This document shows positions 22,834-31,322 of a stretch of 64,000 nucleotides of DNA, one piece after another (within the stretch, counting starts at the first letter, position 1; each line of letters starts with the position of its first letter). Below the pieces are notes generated by a model. The model worked only from the letters and a program-made list of their open reading frames with translations, had not been told where the DNA came from and made no database searches. The translations under genes and the position numbers were made by a program. Source of the DNA: Agromyces atrinae (lineage in GTDB: Bacteria > Actinomycetota > Actinomycetes > Actinomycetales > Microbacteriaceae); NCBI RefSeq assembly GCF_013407835.1, contig NZ_JACCBI010000001.1:3534001-3598000 (forward strand). Direction: 5' to 3'.

Positions 22834-24272
22834 CGGAGCACGCGGTGACGCGCCCGATCGTACTCGGTGCGATGTTTCGGGCGCTCGGTGCCTACCCATC
22901 GGGGTGGCGGCACGCCGGAGCGCATCGTGACCCACGGGCCGACGCGACCGTCCTCCGCCGTACGGCCAAGCTCGCCGAGGCCGCAGGGCTCGACTTCCTC
23001 TACTTCGGGGAGTGGCTCTCGACGGGTCTCGACCTCGAGCACCGCGACCCCTACCTCCTCGCACGCGTCGACCCGCTCTCGGCGGTGACCTTCGCCGCCG
23101 GCATCACGCGGCGGATCGGTCTCGTGGGCACCATCAATGCAAGCTACTCCGGTCCGTACGCGACAGCGCGTGCCACCGCTTCCTCCGACGTGCTGAGCTC
23201 GGGGCGAGTGGCGATCGGTCTGGCCGTCTCCTCCGACACCGGCGCCGACGCGAACTTCGGTGTGGCACCCGTACCCGCCGATCGCCGGTTCGAGCACGCG
23301 GAGGAGTTCGTCGACGCGCTTCGTTCGCTCTGGGACAGCTGGGACGACGACGCCTTCGTCGCCGATCGGTCGACGGGCCGACTCATCGACGCCGAGGGCC
23401 TGCATGCGACGGACTTCGACGGAGACTTCGTCCACGTCGCGGGGCCCCTGAACGCGCCGCGACCCCCGCAAGGTCACCCACCCATCATCCACGCCGGCAG
23501 CTCCGCGGCATCCCTTCGCTTCGCGGGTCGCAACGCCGATGTGGCGCTCGTCGCGATCGGTGCGCCGTCCGAGGGTGTGGCCATCCGGCGCGAGATCGCC
23601 GAGCACGCCCTCGCCGCGGGCCGTGCAGCGGAGGACGTGCTTCTCGTCGCGCCGATCATGCCGATCGTCGCGGACACGGTCCCGGAATCGTGGGCCATCT
23701 TCGACGAGCTCGTTCGGCTGCTGCCCGTCGGCGACGACAATGCGGGAGGCGCGCTGCCGTCGGCGCGATCGCTCCGCTCGCTCGCCCAGGTGATCGATAC
23801 ACCGCTCACGAACGTCGAGCTCGACGAACCGGTCACCCGCCGAGCGGCGGCTCGCTTCAACGAGTACGGGCAGCAGCTGCTCGCCCTCGTCGCCGCGCGC
23901 ACGGGTCGATCGCTCGAGACCGGCGATCGTGCGATCACCTACCGGCACGTGCTCGCAACTCACGCCGTGCCAGCTCCCGTGATCGTGGGCGACGCGTCAT
24001 CCGTCGCCGATCATTTCGAAGAGTGGGTCGACCTCGGCGCCGTCGACGGATTCGTCGTGCAGTCGCCGTTCCTCCCCGCGCCGTTCGCGGCGTTCACCGA
24101 ACTCGTCGTTCCCGAACTCGTGCGTCGCGGTCGGTTCCGGAGCGGGTACGAAGGGCGCACCCTCCGCGAGCACCTCGGGCTCGGTCGGCCGGAGAACACC
24201 CACCGTGTTCCGCTCGTCCGCACCGCGGCGCAGCGCTTCGCGGGCTTCGACGAGGTCGTCGGCGCCTCGTAG
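22830..24272 (+). CDS. FMN-dependent monooxygenase, NtaA/SnaA/DszA-like
   Basis: This is a 480-residue luciferase-like monooxygenase of the long NtaA/DszA/SnaA branch. The LDFLYFGEWL segment near residue 50, the INASYSGPYATARATASSD segment near residue 102 and HPPIIHAGSS near residue 216 are all typical. It uses FMNH2 from the reductase encoded upstream to oxidise or cleave an organic substrate such as an organosulfur or aminopolycarboxylate compound. The start is GTG at 22830, overlapping the reductase stop. Its TAG stop is part of the TAGACT hexamer that precedes the next gene. Confidence 0.87.
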   Translation: MTEHAVTRPIVLGAMFRALGAYPSGWRHAGAHRDPRADATVLRRTAKLAEAAGLDFLYFGEWLSTGLDLEHRDPYLLARVDPLSAVTFAAGITRRIGLVGTINASYSGPYATARATASSDVLSSGRVAIGLAVSSDTGADANFGVAPVPADRRFEHAEEFVDALRSLWDSWDDDAFVADRSTGRLIDAEGLHATDFDGDFVHVAGPLNAPRPPQGHPPIIHAGSSAASLRFAGRNADVALVAIGAPSEGVAIRREIAEHALAAGRAAEDVLLVAPIMPIVADTVPESWAIFDELVRLLPVGDDNAGGALPSARSLRSLAQVIDTPLTNVELDEPVTRRAAARFNEYGQQLLALVAARTGRSLETGDRAITYRHVLATHAVPAPVIVGDASSVADHFEEWVDLGAVDGFVVQSPFLPAPFAAFTELVVPELVRRGRFRSGYEGRTLREHLGLGRPENTHRVPLVRTAAQRFAGFDEVVGAS

Positions 24273-24275
24273 ACT
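24270..24275 (+). promoter_or_regulatory. -10-like hexamer TAGACT for the YyaL-like gene
   Basis: TAGACT ends 6 nt before the ATG at 24282, with no ribosome binding site. It overlaps the stop of the preceding gene. Confidence 0.4.
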
Positions 24276-24281
24276 GCGGCT

Positions 24282-26126
24282 ATGACTCGCTTGGACGGCG
24301 CCATCAGTCCGTATGTGCGCTCGCACGCCGCGAATCCCGTCGACTGGTATCCGTGGGGTCGCGAGGCATTCGCCGAGGCTCGTCGCCGCGACGTCCCCGT
24401 GCTCATCTCGATCGGCTACGCGACCTGTCACTGGTGCCACGTCATGGCGCGCGAGAGCTTCTCCGACCCCGCGATCGCCGCCGTGATGAACGAGAAGCTC
24501 GTCACGATCAAGGTCGACCGTGAAGAGCACCCCGACGTCGATTCGCGGTATCTCGCGTCGGCGAGTGCGTTCACGTCGAACCTCGGTTGGCCGCTCACGG
24601 TGTTCGCGACCCCCGACGGGCGTGCGTTCTTCGCGGGCACGTACTTTCCGCCCGAGCCGCGCGGGGGCACGCCGTCGTTCCGGCAGGTGCTCGACGCGGT
24701 CGATGACGCGTGGACCGAACGACGCGATGAGGTCGAGCAGGCGGCGACGGCCGTCTCGGATGCCGTCGACGCCGTGCGCCCCGATACAGGTGGCACTCGA
24801 GTCGGCGCCGACCTGATCGACAATGCCGCCCGCCGCCTCGCCGGCGCGGAGGACCCGCGGTTCGGCGGTTTCGGCACCGCTCCGAAGTTCCCCGTCGCAC
24901 CCGCTCTGATCTTCCTCGAGCAGCACGGTGGGGAGAGCGCTGTCGTCGCCGAGCGCATCGCCAGGAAGATGGGCAGCTCGGCGCTCCGAGACCCGGTTGA
25001 AGGCGGTTTCTTCCGCTACGCGACCGAGCCCGACTGGACCCATCCGCACTTCGAGCGGATGCTCTACGACAATGCGCTCCTCCTCGACCTGTACACGCGC
25101 ATCCACGCGCGCACCGGGTCGACGTGGTCGGCGACGGTCGCGCGTGGCATCGCGCGCTTCCTGATCGACGTCCTCCGGCTTCCCGACGGCACGTTCGCGA
25201 GCGGTCAGGACTCGGAGAGCGTCATCGACGGCCGACGCACCGAGGGCGGGTACTACGCGCTCGATCTCGAGGCGAGGTCGCTCGTCGACGCGCCCGCCCT
25301 CGACGACAAGACCCTCACGGGGTGGAACGGACTCGCCATCGGCGCACTCGCCCGAGCGAGCACGGTGCTGGGCGATGCCGACTACCTCGACGCCGCGCGG
25401 GAGGCGGCTGACGTGCTGCTCGCGCGCGACGCCGACCGCGCTCTCGCCCGGGTCTCGCGGGGAGCCGACCGTTCCGAGGCCGCGGCGACGCTCGAGGACT
25501 ACGGGATGCTCGCGGGAGCGCTGCTCGCACTCGGTCTCGCCGCGGGCGATCCGCGCTACCTCGTCGAGGGGCGACGGCTGATCGACGAAGTGCTCACCGC
25601 CGACGGCTTCCGCCCGCCGGGAGGAGGGGACGCGGTGCTCGTCGAGCACGGGCACGCGCGGGAAGCGGATCCGTCGGAGGGCGCCTACCCGTCAGAGATC
25701 TCCGCGTGCTCCGACGCGGCGCTCGATCTCTTCGCGCTCACCGGCGTCGACGCGTATCGACAGGCCGCCGAAGGCGCACTCTCCCGTGTGTCCGCTCTCG
25801 CTCTCGCGCAGCCGCTCTCCTTCGGTTCGGCACTCACCGCCCTCGAGCGGCTCGACGGTGCGCTCGTGCAGATCGTGGTGGTCGTTCCGGATGACGCCGA
25901 CACCGCCGACACGAGAGCCGCGGCGCTCATCGGACGAGCGAGGTCGCTGCCGTCATCCGTCACCGCTGTCGTGACCGAGCGCGCCGCAGCCGAGCTCGCC
26001 GAGTCCGGCTTCGAGCTCTTCGCCGGTCGGGGCGTGCGCGGTTCGCGGGCGACGGCCTATGTGTGCCGGGACTTCGTGTGCCGGCTTCCGGTGACGGACG
26101 CCGACGCGCTCGACGGCGGAGTCTGA
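24282..26126 (+). CDS. Thioredoxin domain-containing protein, YyaL/SPATA20-like (DUF255)
   Basis: This is a 614-residue protein. Residues 1-165 form a thioredoxin-like domain with an active-site-like CHWC at residues 49-52, inside the signature [19 protein letters not shown]. The rest is an alpha/alpha toroid-type domain related to glycosidases and N-acylglucosamine epimerases (AGALLALG and similar repeats). The family is widely conserved, but its cellular role is not settled. The length is slightly short for the family (600-690). It follows the monooxygenase pair but probably has its own promoter. Confidence 0.87.
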   Translation: MTRLDGAISPYVRSHAANPVDWYPWGREAFAEARRRDVPVLISIGYATCHWCHVMARESFSDPAIAAVMNEKLVTIKVDREEHPDVDSRYLASASAFTSNLGWPLTVFATPDGRAFFAGTYFPPEPRGGTPSFRQVLDAVDDAWTERRDEVEQAATAVSDAVDAVRPDTGGTRVGADLIDNAARRLAGAEDPRFGGFGTAPKFPVAPALIFLEQHGGESAVVAERIARKMGSSALRDPVEGGFFRYATEPDWTHPHFERMLYDNALLLDLYTRIHARTGSTWSATVARGIARFLIDVLRLPDGTFASGQDSESVIDGRRTEGGYYALDLEARSLVDAPALDDKTLTGWNGLAIGALARASTVLGDADYLDAAREAADVLLARDADRALARVSRGADRSEAAATLEDYGMLAGALLALGLAAGDPRYLVEGRRLIDEVLTADGFRPPGGGDAVLVEHGHAREADPSEGAYPSEISACSDAALDLFALTGVDAYRQAAEGALSRVSALALAQPLSFGSALTALERLDGALVQIVVVVPDDADTADTRAAALIGRARSLPSSVTAVVTERAAAELAESGFELFAGRGVRGSRATAYVCRDFVCRLPVTDADALDGGV

Positions 26127-26139
26127 ACTCGCCGTCGGT

Positions 26140-26475
26140 TCACCACGAGGTCGGAACGCGACCCAGCATGCTCCACACGGCACCGCTCAGATCGGGGTGC
26201 TCGAGCGAGATCTGACGCAGGAGCTGGAACTCGAACTTCTCGACATCCCCGTCGCGCGCCGTCGGATGGTACGCGCGGGCTCGGAGACCGCGCCAGTCCT
26301 CGGAGTGGATGAGTTCTTCGCGGATCGTCGCAACGACCTGCTCGTCGACCGACGGAAGGTCGGGCAGGAACTCCCACGGATCCTCGCCGAGACGGCAGCG
26401 CAGATCGATGAGAGCGGCGAGCTCGTCGCGCGCGTCCTGACGCATTCGTTCGAGCGTGCGTTCCGTCTCAGCCAT
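26140..26475 (-). CDS. Conserved-looking hypothetical protein
   Basis: This is a 111-residue soluble protein with no signal peptide or membrane helix. The N-terminal third is a charged helix (TERTLERMRQDARDELAALI), followed by a mixed part with four Trp residues and the end sequence GAVWSMLGRVPTSW. I do not recognise the family. A strong GGGGGAGGCGAGAG site precedes the ATG, which supports expression. It is convergent with the YyaL-like gene (13-bp gap) and divergent from the methyltransferase gene. Confidence 0.6.
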   Translation of the reverse strand: MAETERTLERMRQDARDELAALIDLRCRLGEDPWEFLPDLPSVDEQVVATIREELIHSEDWRGLRARAYHPTARDGDVEKFEFQLLRQISLEHPDLSGAVWSMLGRVPTSW

Positions 26476-26564
26476 CTCTCGCCTCCCCCCTCGTGGACCT
26501 CTCTAGGCTAAGCGCGGATTGTGTCGGTCGCATTTCTCATCGTCACACACGGTTGAATGGGGGA

Positions 26565-28109
26565 GTGGCTCCCTCGACGAACGACGCACTCCTCGCTCTC
26601 CGGCACGATCTCGAGGCGGCCGACTACCGCGTCGAGCGGGTCGACGAGCTCCTCGGCGAGGAGGCTACCGCGGCCCTCGAGCGCGGCAATCGAGTTCCGG
26701 CTCGGCGCGGGATCCTGCACCGCGAGCCATCGCCCCTGTCACTTCTCGTGCGCCTCTTCCTGCTGAACGAACCGCTCACGACAGAGGAAACCACGACCGC
26801 GTTCCCGACGCTCGGGCTCGCCGCGGCCCGCGAACTCGGCCTCCTCGACATCGAGGACGGCCTCGTGCACGCGGCGCTCGACCTCCGCCCCTATTCGTTC
26901 GACGACGGTGTCGGCGCGGGCCACTGGTGGCTCCTCTCCGATCTCGGGGAACTCGCACGCGGCGGCGCACTGCCCGAGGACCACGTGCTCGGCGTCGGCG
27001 GCGCGTCGATGAGTCTCAGCTCGCTCATGATCCCCGAGCGAGCGCGGCGCGTGCTCGACCTCGGCACGGGCTGCGGAATCCAGGCGATGCACGCCTCGCG
27101 ATTCGCCGACGCCGTCGTCGCCACCGACATCTCGGAGCGCGCGATCCGCCTCGCACGTCTGAACCTCGACCTCAACGGCATCGAGGGCGTCGAGCTGCGT
27201 CTCGGCGACCTCTTCGCCCCGGTGCAGGGTGAGACGTTCGACCGCCTCGTGTCGAATCCGCCGTTCGTCATCACCCCGCGCATCGAGGGTGTTCCCTCCT
27301 ACGAGTACCGCGACGGCGGACTCGTCGGCGACGCGCTCGTCGAATCCGTCGTGCGCGGCACCGCCGACATCCTCGAACCCGGCGGGATCGCGCAGTTCCT
27401 CGCCAACTGGGAGTACCGCGACGGCGTCGACGGGCTCGAACGCATCGAGGCGTGGCTCGAGGGGTCGGGGCTCGAGTACTGGATCGTCGAACGTGAGCGT
27501 CAGGACGCCGCCGAGTACGCGGAGACCTGGATTCGTGACGGCGGCACGCGGCCCGGCACGGAGGAGTTCGACCGACTCGCCGATGCCTGGCTCGAGGACT
27601 TCGAGCATCGCGGGGTCGACGCGGTCGGCTTCGGCTACGTGCTCGTGAGGAAGCCCATCGGGCAGCCGCTCCTCCGACGTGCGGAACGCGTCGTCACGCC
27701 CCTCGGCACGACCCCTCTCGGGCTCCACCTCGCCGACTGCCTCGACGCCCACGACCGTATTGCCGGTCTGCCGGACGCCGAACTGGAGGCGGTCGCGTTC
27801 ACCGTCGCGCCGGATGTCACCGTCGAGCGCCACTACTGGCCCGGCGATGAAGACCCGACGGCGATGATCCTCCGGCAGGGCGGCGGCTTCGGCCGACAGG
27901 TCGTCGCGGGCACCGCGCTCACCGCGTTCGTCGGCGCGAGCGACGGTGACCTGAGCCTCGGCGCGATCGCTGCGGCGCTCGGAGATCTGCTCGGCGTCGA
28001 CGGTGCCGCGGTCGCGGCGGAGCTCGTCGTCGATGCGCGCGAGCTCGTGCTCGGAGGCTTCCTCCTCCCGGCGGGCGCCGTCCGCCGGGTCGACGCGCGA
28101 ACGAGCTGA
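26565..28109 (+). CDS. PrmC/RlmG-like SAM-dependent methyltransferase
   Basis: This is a 514-residue protein. A helical N-terminal domain (residues 1-155) precedes a Rossmann methyltransferase with motif I DLGTGCG (165-171), acidic residue in TDIS (about 188) and NPPF (231-234), the motif of N5-glutamine and N6-adenine methyltransferases. About 200 further residues form a C-terminal extension. The domain arrangement suggests an actinobacterial protein, rRNA or tRNA methylase of unknown target. I chose GTG 26565 because TTGAAT ends 6 nt upstream, fitting the leaderless pattern; the frame is open a further 24 codons upstream. Confidence 0.75.
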   Translation: MAPSTNDALLALRHDLEAADYRVERVDELLGEEATAALERGNRVPARRGILHREPSPLSLLVRLFLLNEPLTTEETTTAFPTLGLAAARELGLLDIEDGLVHAALDLRPYSFDDGVGAGHWWLLSDLGELARGGALPEDHVLGVGGASMSLSSLMIPERARRVLDLGTGCGIQAMHASRFADAVVATDISERAIRLARLNLDLNGIEGVELRLGDLFAPVQGETFDRLVSNPPFVITPRIEGVPSYEYRDGGLVGDALVESVVRGTADILEPGGIAQFLANWEYRDGVDGLERIEAWLEGSGLEYWIVERERQDAAEYAETWIRDGGTRPGTEEFDRLADAWLEDFEHRGVDAVGFGYVLVRKPIGQPLLRRAERVVTPLGTTPLGLHLADCLDAHDRIAGLPDAELEAVAFTVAPDVTVERHYWPGDEDPTAMILRQGGGFGRQVVAGTALTAFVGASDGDLSLGAIAAALGDLLGVDGAAVAAELVVDARELVLGGFLLPAGAVRRVDARTS

Positions 28110-28144
28110 CCGGGCATTCTCGGCGGACCCCGAGCCAGGCAGAG

Positions 28145-28150
28145 TAATGT
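28145..28150 (+). promoter_or_regulatory. -10-like hexamer TAATGT for the J-domain gene
   Basis: TAATGT ends 7 nt before the ATG at 28158 and no ribosome binding site is seen, so a leaderless mRNA is likely. Confidence 0.4.
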
Positions 28151-28157
28151 CGATGCG

Positions 28158-29105
28158 ATGCACGAGAGTCCCACGTCGGCCACGCCCTACGAGGTGCTCG
28201 GGGTTTCCAGCTCGGCGACCGACGACGAACTGAAGCGCGCCTATCGACGGATGCTCCGCGAGACGCACCCCGACGCCGGTGGCGATGCTGCGCGCTTCCA
28301 CGCCGTCCAGGTCGCGTGGGAGAAGATCGGCACGTCGTCGAGTCGATCGGCGTACGACCGTGGCACGAGCGGGCAGACCGACGACGACTCAGCGGTCTGG
28401 GCCACCGCACGCACGGCCGCGCCGCGCCGCGACACCCGGCCCTCGGCGAGGTCGTACGGTCACCCCGGCGGTCTCTCGCGCGAGCGCTTCCTCGATCTCA
28501 TGCGCGAGTGGTCGGGTCGCGGCGCCGACCTCGGCGACCCCTACGAACCGAGTCTCGTGCGGAGCGCCCCGACGGAGATCCGCCACGCCCTCGCCAACGC
28601 GCTCGCCGAAGAGGCGACCGCGCGAACGCTCTCGACCCTCGGAATCGCGTTCACCATCTGGCACGACGTCGCGACGGATGCCGGCTCGAACGTCTCGCGA
28701 CTCTCCGCGCTCCTGCCGAAGCTCGACCATCTCGTGCTCGGCCCGAGCGGTCTCTACGCCATCGCATCCGAAGACTGGGGTGGAGAGGTGCGGGTGCGTC
28801 GCGGCGAACTCATCGGAGAGGCGCTCGCGGGCGAACGGCCGATGCACGCCCTGGCACTCCGCGCGAAGTCGGTCGCCAAGGCCGCCAAGGTGAAGGTCAC
28901 GGCCCTCCTCATCGTCGTCCCCGACGACGCGAGCGCCGAGGGCGTCGAGATCGTCGGCTCGTCCCGCGGGGCGGTGACGGCACTCGTGCAGCGCAGTCGT
29001 CTCGCGCAGGTGCTGCGCGATGGTCTGCCGGGTGCGGCGCGCATCGGTGGCACGGATCTCATGGAGGTCCGCACGCGCCTCCAGCAGAGCGTGCGGTTCG
29101 CCTGA
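28158..29105 (+). CDS. J-domain protein with a NERD-like C-terminal domain
   Basis: This is a 315-residue protein. Residues 8-70 form a J domain with the HPD tripeptide at 37-39, so it should stimulate an Hsp70 (DnaK) ATPase. It lacks the zinc-finger and substrate domains of DnaJ. A linker follows, then residues about 150-300 resemble the nuclease-related domain (LDHLVLGPSGLYAIASEDWGG). In NERD proteins an E-x-K style catalytic pair occurs at the AIASED position; the Lys is absent here, so nuclease activity is doubtful. The combination may recruit DnaK to a DNA- or RNA-bound complex, which is only inference. Confidence 0.72.
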   Translation: MHESPTSATPYEVLGVSSSATDDELKRAYRRMLRETHPDAGGDAARFHAVQVAWEKIGTSSSRSAYDRGTSGQTDDDSAVWATARTAAPRRDTRPSARSYGHPGGLSRERFLDLMREWSGRGADLGDPYEPSLVRSAPTEIRHALANALAEEATARTLSTLGIAFTIWHDVATDAGSNVSRLSALLPKLDHLVLGPSGLYAIASEDWGGEVRVRRGELIGEALAGERPMHALALRAKSVAKAAKVKVTALLIVVPDDASAEGVEIVGSSRGAVTALVQRSRLAQVLRDGLPGAARIGGTDLMEVRTRLQQSVRFA

Positions 29106-29182
29106 CCGGCCATTGCGTCGTGTGACGCCGGCCCGTGCACGGTCGATCGAGTCGGCCTAGGCTCGCTCGCACGGAGGTCGAG

Positions 29183-29506
29183 ATGACGCAATGCTCGGGT
29201 ACCAGCACTCACGGCACGACGTGCACGGCGCACGCCGGTGAGCGCTGCACGATGCAGCGTCCCGGTCATCTCCTCGGCGCCATGCAAGCGCGCGTCGCGG
29301 AGACGACCACGGGTCAGTGGCGCGACGCGATCGTCGTCGCAACGGATGCCTCGGGCTGGAGCACACTCTCCCTGCTCGACGGGGGCACCGTCGACGTCTG
29401 GTCGCACGCGGGCATCGGCGCATCGGTCGACGAACCCGTCGCCGTGCACCTCGTCTACGGCGTCATCGCGGTCGGCTCGGACCGCCGCAGCATCGCCGTC
29501 GCCTGA
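29183..29506 (+). CDS. Hypothetical protein with Cys-rich N-terminus
   Basis: This is a 107-residue protein. The N-terminus has three Cys and two His residues (C4, H11, C14, H17, C22), suggestive of metal binding. The second half is a beta-rich domain (DAIVVATDASGWSTLSLLDG). I do not recognise the family. GGAGG lies 5 nt before the ATG. Codons 5-18 overlap the left arm of a 40-bp perfect inverted repeat whose other arm lies upstream of the copper-type gene read on the other strand. The C-terminus ends 15 bp from the end of that convergent gene. Confidence 0.55.
   Translation: MTQCSGTSTHGTTCTAHAGERCTMQRPGHLLGAMQARVAETTTGQWRDAIVVATDASGWSTLSLLDGGTVDVWSHAGIGASVDEPVAVHLVYGVIAVGSDRRSIAVA
29195..29234 (+). 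repeat. 40-bp inverted repeat, left arm
   Basis: This stretch (starting TCGGGTACCAGCACT, ending ACGGCGCACG) is the exact reverse complement of 29711-29750. The match stops abruptly on both sides except for a CGG one base further in. It lies within the coding sequence that starts at 29183. Confidence 0.9.
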
Positions 29507-29521
29507 TCGGCGCGGACCGAC

Positions 29522-29704
29522 TCAGGCCATCGAGTCCGACATCGAGGCCATCATCTCGCTGCACGCCATGGCGCACTGACGGCAGACCTCGGCGCACATC
29601 CGGCAGTCCTCGTGCATGTCGGCGTACTTCATGCACTCCGCGGCGCACGCTTCGGCCTGCGTCATCATGGCGGAGAGCATCGCCATCATCGACGCCATCT
29701 GCAT
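29522..29704 (-). CDS. Small Cys/Met-rich protein, half of a DUF326-type copper-binding bundle
   Basis: From the ATG at 29704 this is a 60-residue protein with seven Cys and numerous Met residues. The pattern CAAEC ... MHEDCRMCAEVCRQCAMAC matches the C-terminal half of four-helix-bundle (DUF326, Csp-like) copper-storage proteins; the N-terminal helix pair is missing. Copper(I) binding in the cytoplasm is therefore likely but unproven. An alternative GTG at 29788 would add 28 residues and translate through the right arm of the 40-bp inverted repeat, giving an Arg-rich N-terminus unlike the family, so I prefer the shorter form. No strong ribosome binding site is visible for either. Confidence 0.6.
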   Translation of the reverse strand: MQMASMMAMLSAMMTQAEACAAECMKYADMHEDCRMCAEVCRQCAMACSEMMASMSDSMA

Positions 29705-29710
29705 GCCCGA

Positions 29711-29750
29711 CGTGCGCCGTGCACGTCGTGCCGTGAGTGCTGGTACCCGA
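29711..29750 (-). repeat. 40-bp inverted repeat, right arm
   Basis: This is the exact reverse complement of 29195-29234, located 7 bp upstream of the ATG of the copper-type gene. The two arms enclose 476 bp that contain most of both small genes. Confidence 0.9.
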
Positions 29751-29841
29751 CCGATTCTCGTTGTCAGCGTCTCGTGAACAGCTGTCACACAGCCGTCATA
29801 TGTCGGCCACAACGTTCAGGCGCACGGTGTTGGATAGAGGT

Positions 29842-31146
29842 ATGAGTTCTGCTGCCACCGACGCGTACATCGACGACTTCTCCGCGTTCATCGCCGATTC
29901 GCCGTCGTCGTATCACGCGGCCGCTGCGGTGGCGACGCGGCTCGATGCCGCCGGGTTCAGCCGACTCGACGAGACCGTCGACTGGGCCGAGACGCGAGCG
30001 GCGGGGCCGTCGTACAACTACGTCGTGCGCGACGGTGCGGTCATCGCCTGGATCGTGCCCGCGGATGCCACCCCGACGACGCCGTACCGCATCCTCGGCG
30101 CGCACACCGATTCGCCCGCGTTCAAGCTCAAGCCGAAGCCGACGACGGGGAGTGCCGGCTGGCTGCAGGCCGGCGTCGAGATCTACGGCGGCCCGCTCCT
30201 CAACTCGTGGCTTGACCGCGAGCTCGAGCTCGCCGGCCGGATCGTCTCGATCGACGGCACGGAGACGCTCGTGCGCACAGGGCCGCTGCTCCGCATCCCG
30301 CAGCTCGCGATCCACCTCGACCGTGAGGTGAACAACGGGCTGACCCTCGACAAGCAGCGGCACATCCAGCCGATCTGGGGTGTGGGCGATGCGAGTCGCG
30401 CCGACCTCCTCGCGCACATCGCCGGTATCGCCGGGGTGCGCTCGAAGAACATCGCCGGGTTCGACCTGCTCACCGCCCCCACCCAGCGCGCCGAGCGGTT
30501 CGGTCAGGGCCGCTCCCTCCTCGCCGCATCGCGCATGGACAACCTCTCATCGGTGTTCGCGGGGCTCACCGCGCTGCTCCACGCCCGGGCGACGACGACA
30601 CCCGCCGACACCCACATCTCGGTGCTCGCGGCCTTCGACCACGAGGAGCTCGGCTCCGAGTCGCGATCAGGCGCGTCGGGCCCGTTCCTCGCCGATGTGC
30701 TCGTCCGGCTCGGCGATGCGCTCGGCGCGACCGAGGCCGAGCAGCGGCAGGCGATCGCGGGCTCCTGGTGCCTCTCGGCCGACGCCGGGCACGCGGTGCA
30801 CCCGAACTATCCCGAGCGTCATGACCCCGTGAACCGTCCCGTCGCGGGCGGTGGCCCCCTCCTCAAGATCAACGCCAACCAGCGCTACGCGACCGACGCC
30901 CACGGAGCCGCGCTCTGGGCGCGCACGTGCTGGCAGGCGGGCGTCGAGTTCCAGGAGTTCGTCTCGAACAACCAGATCCCGTGCGGCTCGACGATCGGTC
31001 CGCTCACGGCGACGCGCATCGGCATCCGCACGGTCGACGTCGGCGTTCCGCTGCTCTCGATGCACTCCGCTCGCGAACTCGCCCACGTCGACGACCTCGC
31101 CGCCCTCGCACGCGTCGCGAGCGCCTTCTTCACGCCCCGCAGCTGA
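29842..31146 (+). CDS. M18 family aminopeptidase
   Basis: This is a 434-residue metalloaminopeptidase of the aspartyl aminopeptidase (M18, ApeB) family. Zinc-binding elements are visible as AHTDSP (H88, D90), SRMDNL, FDHEELGS and the C-terminal SMHSARE. It releases N-terminal acidic or neutral residues from peptides in the cytoplasm. The ATG follows a GATAGAGGT segment; TTGGAT ends 6 nt upstream. The upstream region shares its divergent promoter space with the copper-type gene. It is convergent with the antiporter gene. Confidence 0.92.
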   Translation: MSSAATDAYIDDFSAFIADSPSSYHAAAAVATRLDAAGFSRLDETVDWAETRAAGPSYNYVVRDGAVIAWIVPADATPTTPYRILGAHTDSPAFKLKPKPTTGSAGWLQAGVEIYGGPLLNSWLDRELELAGRIVSIDGTETLVRTGPLLRIPQLAIHLDREVNNGLTLDKQRHIQPIWGVGDASRADLLAHIAGIAGVRSKNIAGFDLLTAPTQRAERFGQGRSLLAASRMDNLSSVFAGLTALLHARATTTPADTHISVLAAFDHEELGSESRSGASGPFLADVLVRLGDALGATEAEQRQAIAGSWCLSADAGHAVHPNYPERHDPVNRPVAGGGPLLKINANQRYATDAHGAALWARTCWQAGVEFQEFVSNNQIPCGSTIGPLTATRIGIRTVDVGVPLLSMHSARELAHVDDLAALARVASAFFTPRS

Positions 31147-31172
31147 CCCTGCGCCGGGGCGTGCCCGGTCAC

Positions 31173-31246
31173 GGATGCTGCGGAATCGAGAGGCACGCCG
31201 CCCACCGTCATCCGACACGCGGTGATCGCCGCCGACCGCAGCATCC
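31173..31246. repeat. Inverted repeat between convergent genes
   Basis: GGATGCTGCGG (31173-31183) and CCGCAGCATCC (31236-31246) are exact reverse complements separated by 52 nt. It lies in the 176-bp gap between the convergent M18 aminopeptidase and antiporter genes and could act as a bidirectional terminator, though no T tract is present. Confidence 0.5.
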
Positions 31247-31322
31247 GCGCACGCGGTGGTGCGGGTGGGTGGAGCGAGCGGGCCGGGATGAGCGGGGCGG
31301 ATGACGGGGCCGGGGGTGTTCC

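Noticed and set aside
29195..29750. Invertible segment swapping protein N-termini
   Set aside because: The two genes use different reading frames through the repeat, so inversion would not create in-frame chimeras; only a promoter switch remains possible.
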